This document shows positions 60,758 to 64,000 of a stretch of DNA of 64,000 nt, piece after piece (within the stretch, counting starts at the first letter, position 1; every line of letters starts with the position of its first letter). The DNA is taken from the NCBI RefSeq assembly GCF_008033445.1, contig NZ_VNKO01000014.1, positions 19,342 through 83,341 on the forward strand, written 5' to 3'. The notes below the pieces were generated by a model. The model saw nothing but the letters and a program-made list of their open reading frames with translations, had not been told where the DNA came from and did not search any database. This DNA is from Vulcaniibacterium gelatinicum. Lineage in GTDB: Bacteria > Pseudomonadota > Gammaproteobacteria > Xanthomonadales > Xanthomonadaceae. The position numbers were made by a program, and so were the translations under genes.

Positions 60758-62932
60758 GTGCCGATCGCCCGTCCTGACCCCGTGTCCGCCCCCGCCCTGC
60801 CACCCGCCGCCGAAGACAGCCTGCCGACGCTGCTGGCGCGTCCGCCTGCCGACGCGATCGCCGAGCCGTTGCGCCAGGCGATGCTCGAGGCCGGCGCGAC
60901 GGCGTTCGAGGGCGCGCCGGATCCGCCGCGGATCCTGGCCGATACCCTCGACGCGCTGGCCCGGCTCGGCGCCGACGGCGAGGTCGCCGCGGCGGCGGTG
61001 CTGCACGCGCTGCCGGCGCTGCGCGAACGGCTCGGCGAGCGCGTGCTGCGCGAGCACCCCGGCGTGGCCGCGCTGCTGGAAGGCCAGCGCGCCGCGGCCC
61101 AGGTCTGGCAGTTGCACGCGGCGCAGCGCGACGGCGGCAACAGCGAGGGCCTGCGCCGGCTGCTGCTGGCGATCGTGCGCGACCTGCGCGTGGTGCCGAT
61201 CCTGCTCGCCCGCCACCTGGCCCGGCTGCGCGCCGCCGGCGCCCTGCCCGAGCCGCAGCGGCGCGCGCTGGCGCAGCTGGCGCGCGACATCCTCGCCCCG
61301 CTCGCCAACCGGCTCGGCATCTGGCAGTTGAAGTGGGAACTCGAGGACCTCGCCTTCCGCCATCTCGAGCCGGACACCTACCAGCGCATCGCCCGCCTGC
61401 TCGACGAGAAGCGCGCCGACCGCGAACGCTACATCGAGCAGGTCAAGCGCGTGCTGCGCGAGGCGCTGGCCGCGCACGGCCTGCGCGCCGAGGTCGCCGG
61501 CCGGCCGAAGCACATCTACAGCATCTGGAAGAAGATGCAGAAGAAGGACGTGCCGATCGGCGAGCTGTACGACCTGCGCGCGGTGCGGGTGCTGGTGGAC
61601 GACGTGCCGGCCTGCTATGCCGCGCTCGGCGTGGTGCACGCGACCTGGACCCCGATCCCGAGCGAGTTCGACGACTACATCGCCCGACCCAAGCGCAACG
61701 ACTACCGCTCGCTGCACACCGCGGTGATCGGCCCGGAGGGCAAGACCCTGGAGGTGCAGATCCGCACCCACGAGATGCACCGCCAGGCCGAGCTCGGCGT
61801 GGCCGCGCACTGGAAGTACAAGGAAGGCAAGGGCGGCGCCGATCCCGCGCTGGAGAAGCGCATCGCCTGGATGCGGCAGCTGCTGGAAGCGCCGCCGGGC
61901 GAGGAGGGCGGGCTGCTGCGCGAGCTCGACAGCGAGCTGGCCGAGGACCGGGTGTACGTGCTCACCCCGAAGGGCGAGGTGCTCGACCTGCCGCAGGGCG
62001 CGACCCCGCTCGATTTCGCCTACCACGTGCACACCGAGGTCGGGCACCGCTGCCGCGGCGCCAAGGTCAACGACCGCATCGTGCCGCTCAACCACGTGCT
62101 GCGCAGCGGCGACCGGGTCGAGATCCTGACCGGCAAGGTGGCCGAGCCGCGCCGCGACTGGCTGCTGCCGGCGAACGGCTTCCTGGCCAGCGCGCGCTCG
62201 CGCGAGAAGGTGCGCAACTGGTTCCACAGGCTCGACCGCGCCCGCAACCTGCAGGCCGGGCGCGAGCTGCTCGAACGCGAACTCAAGCGCCTCGGCCTGG
62301 CCCACGCCGACCTCGCCCCGGCGCGGGAGAAGTTCCACGCCGCCAGCGACGAAGACCTGATGGTGATGATCGCGCTCGGCGACGTCGGCCCGCACCAGGT
62401 CGGCCGCGCCCTGCTCGAGCACGAGCGTGCGCAGCAGGCGCCGCCGGCGGAAGCCGTGCCGGCGCGGCGCGCGCCGCCGCCCAAGCAGGCCCGGTTCACG
62501 GTCGAGGGCGTGGGCAACCTGCTGGTGCAGATCGCGCGCTGCTGCCAGCCGCTGCCGGGCGAGGCGATCGTCGGCTACCTCACCCGCGGCCGCGGCGTGT
62601 CCGTGCACCGGCCCGATTGCGCCGCGTTCCTGCGCCTGTCGGCGGCGCAGCCGCAGCGGGTGCTGCCGGTGGAGTGGGGCGCGGCCGGCGGCGGCCACGA
62701 GGCGGACGTGGCGCTGGTCGCGCTCGACCGCAAGTGGCTGCTCAAGGACCTCACCAACCTGATCGCGCAGGAGGGCGCACACGTGGCCGCGATCAACAGC
62801 GCCGCCGAGCGCGACAGCGGCCGGGTGCACCTGCGGCTGCGGCTGCGGGTGAAGGACTTCGGCCAGCTCAGCAGCCTGCTCGGAAAGCTCGCCGCGTTGC
62901 CGGGCGTGGAATCGGCGCGGCGCGCGACCTGA
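60758..62932 (+). CDS. relA: GTP pyrophosphokinase RelA ((p)ppGpp synthetase I)
   Basis: 724 residues from a GTG at 60758. Makes the stringent-response alarmone on stalled ribosomes. The N-terminal region (about 1-190) is the pseudo-hydrolase domain: the HD motif needed for ppGpp breakdown is missing, so this is RelA, not SpoT. Synthetase domain: RPKHIYSIWKKMQKKDVPIG, YDLRAVRVLVDD, YIARPKRNDYRSLHTAVIGP and AELGVAAHWKYKEGK; TGS domain DRVYVLTPKGEVLDLPQGAT; zinc-finger/helical region with ARCCQPLPGEAIVGYLTRGR; C-terminal ACT domain. Followed 4 bp later by the TPR-like gene, an apparent operon. Confidence 0.95.
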   Translation: MPIARPDPVSAPALPPAAEDSLPTLLARPPADAIAEPLRQAMLEAGATAFEGAPDPPRILADTLDALARLGADGEVAAAAVLHALPALRERLGERVLREHPGVAALLEGQRAAAQVWQLHAAQRDGGNSEGLRRLLLAIVRDLRVVPILLARHLARLRAAGALPEPQRRALAQLARDILAPLANRLGIWQLKWELEDLAFRHLEPDTYQRIARLLDEKRADRERYIEQVKRVLREALAAHGLRAEVAGRPKHIYSIWKKMQKKDVPIGELYDLRAVRVLVDDVPACYAALGVVHATWTPIPSEFDDYIARPKRNDYRSLHTAVIGPEGKTLEVQIRTHEMHRQAELGVAAHWKYKEGKGGADPALEKRIAWMRQLLEAPPGEEGGLLRELDSELAEDRVYVLTPKGEVLDLPQGATPLDFAYHVHTEVGHRCRGAKVNDRIVPLNHVLRSGDRVEILTGKVAEPRRDWLLPANGFLASARSREKVRNWFHRLDRARNLQAGRELLERELKRLGLAHADLAPAREKFHAASDEDLMVMIALGDVGPHQVGRALLEHERAQQAPPAEAVPARRAPPPKQARFTVEGVGNLLVQIARCCQPLPGEAIVGYLTRGRGVSVHRPDCAAFLRLSAAQPQRVLPVEWGAAGGGHEADVALVALDRKWLLKDLTNLIAQEGAHVAAINSAAERDSGRVHLRLRLRVKDFGQLSSLLGKLAALPGVESARRAT

Positions 62933-62936
62933 GGCG

Positions 62937-64000
62937 ATGCACGCAGGCCACCGTCCGTCGTCCCCGCCCGATCGCGCGGCCTGGCGCCGGCATGCGCCGT
63001 GGCTGGTCGCCGGCCTGGTGGCGGCCGTGCTCGCGCTGCTGTTCGTCTTCCGCGAACCGATCGGCGACCGGCTGTGGCCGCGGGCGCGCGCGCAGGCGCT
63101 GGTCGAGGCCGGCGAGGCGGCGCTGGCGCAGGGGCGGTTGAGCGCGGCGGACGGCAGCGGCGCGCGCGAGCTGTTCGAGGCCGCGCTCGCGCTCGACCCC
63201 GACCGCGACGAGGCCCGGCGCGGCCTGCAGCGCGTGGGCCGGGCCGCGTTGGCGCAGGCGCGCCGCGCGCTGGCGGCGCAGCGTTTCGCCGAGGCGCAGG
63301 CGCAGCTGCAACTGGCGCGGGCGCTGGCGGTGCCGCGCGCGCAGGCCGATGCGCTCGCCGAGGAACTGCGCCGGCGCGAGGCGGCCGTGGCCGGCATCGA
63401 GGGCATGCTGGCCCGCGCCGCGGCCCTGCGCGCCGCCGGCCGGAGCGTGCAGGCGCTGGACCTGTACCAGCGCGTGCTGGCGTTGCAGCCGCGGCGCACC
63501 GACGCCCTGGAAGCGCGCGAGGACCTGCTGGCCGACCTGCTGCAGCGCGCGCGCCGCGCTGCGGCCGACGGTGCGCTGGCCGAGGCCGCGGCGCTGGTGG
63601 CGCAGGCCGAGCGCTACGACGCCGGCCACATGGACCTGCCCGACACCCGCGCGCAGCTGGCCCGTGCCGCGGATGCCGCACGCACGCGTGCCGCCGCGAT
63701 GGAGCGTCGTGGCCGCCTGGACGAGGCCGCGGCGGCCTGGCGCGAGGTGCTCGCGGTGCACGCCGACGATGCCGAGGCGCGCGCCGGGTTCGAACGCATC
63801 CTGCTCGCGCATGCGGCCCGCAGCGAGCGACTGGCCGCGGATTTCCGCTTCGCCGAAGCAACCCAGGCGCTGGCCGCGGCGCGGGCGCTGGACCCCCGCC
63901 ATCCGGCGGTCGCGCACGCGGACGAACGCCTGGCCCAGGCGCGCGCCCGCGCGGCGCGCCTGGCGCCGCAGCGCGGCCCGGCGGTCGCGCGCCGGGTGCG
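62937..64000 (+). CDS. Membrane-anchored TPR-like protein, 3'-truncated by window edge
   Basis: Open from ATG 62937 to the end of the window, 354 codons with no stop. Start has AGGCG just upstream and lies 4 bp after the relA stop. Residues about 20-40 form one membrane span (WLVAGLVAAVLALLFVFREP), so the bulk is probably periplasmic. The rest is alanine-rich helical hairpins with TPR spacing: RELFEAALALDPDRDEARRG, AEAQAQLQLARALAVPRAQA, VQALDLYQRVLALQPRRTDA and EAAAAWREVLAVHADDAEAR. No other domain is visible before the edge. Function unknown; TPR arrays suggest a scaffold. Confidence 0.8.
   Translation, partial: MHAGHRPSSPPDRAAWRRHAPWLVAGLVAAVLALLFVFREPIGDRLWPRARAQALVEAGEAALAQGRLSAADGSGARELFEAALALDPDRDEARRGLQRVGRAALAQARRALAAQRFAEAQAQLQLARALAVPRAQADALAEELRRREAAVAGIEGMLARAAALRAAGRSVQALDLYQRVLALQPRRTDALEAREDLLADLLQRARRAAADGALAEAAALVAQAERYDAGHMDLPDTRAQLARAADAARTRAAAMERRGRLDEAAAAWREVLAVHADDAEARAGFERILLAHAARSERLAADFRFAEATQALAAARALDPRHPAVAHADERLAQARARAARLAPQRGPAVARRV

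Overview
The window comes from a very GC-rich gammaproteobacterium of the Xanthomonadaceae/Lysobacteraceae (Lysobacter, Luteimonas or Vulcaniibacterium-like; genus not resolvable here). Evidence: the pilA..pilR-pilS / sucC-sucD neighbourhood, the yebC-ruvC-ruvA-kup-ruvB-ybgC-tolQRAB-pal-cpoB-queE-queC-tRNA-Lys order, a TfpX/TfpZ-type pilin accessory gene, a DUF559 gene beside a palindromic repeat, and GC-driven opposite-strand shadow frames nearly everywhere. No prophage, CRISPR array, plasmid module or intact insertion sequence was found; most of the window is core genome.

Layout. 1-9.2 kb: a surface polysaccharide cluster, mostly on the minus strand (flippase > methyltransferase > GT4 > 55-codon ORF > AsnB-type amidotransferase > GT4 > GT2), flanked by a 5'-truncated GT4 and a second methyltransferase on the plus strand. 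9.2-15.9 kb: type IV pilus block on the minus strand: pilS, pilR, a TfpX/Z-like accessory gene, pilA with a textbook sigma-54 promoter, and a polytopic GT-C/TPR protein beyond the pilA terminator. 16-18.2 kb: sucCD. 18.2-22.8 kb: DUF559 gene, then a cobalamin riboswitch leader in front of class Ia nrdA-nrdB. 22.8-31.7 kb: nadE, phzF-like, bamD, rluD-pgeF, plsC-like, clpB. 31.8-33.6 kb: two-component pair plus a degenerate single-domain receiver. 33.7-38.2 kb: ABC-F (YheS type), a compact YadA-like trimeric autotransporter, SIMPL-domain protein, FmdB zinc ribbon. 38.3-41.4 kb: aspS, GNAT, alpha/beta hydrolase. 41.4-53.6 kb: yebC, ruvC, ruvA, kup, ruvB, tol-pal operon, queE-queC, tRNA-Lys. 53.6-64 kb: recQ, dps, hrpA, a small secreted protein, relA, and a membrane-anchored TPR-like gene open at the window end.

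Most unusual signal: a family of inverted repeats with core GGGGTCAGAG occurs three times (about 40.65, 46.5 and 59.5 kb), each copy merged with coding sequence. One supplies the apparent start of a hydrolase gene, one supplies the last codons and stop of ruvB, and one sits in frame inside hrpA as about 38 extra codons. A second, unrelated palindromic insert of exactly 69 bp (23 codons), bounded by a 6-bp direct repeat, also lies in frame inside hrpA. Removing both returns HrpA to about its usual length. The other regulatory highlights are the B12 riboswitch ahead of B12-independent ribonucleotide reductase, with the nrdA Shine-Dalgarno inside a perfect hairpin, and the PilS/PilR - sigma-54 - pilA circuit contained in one 4.6-kb stretch.
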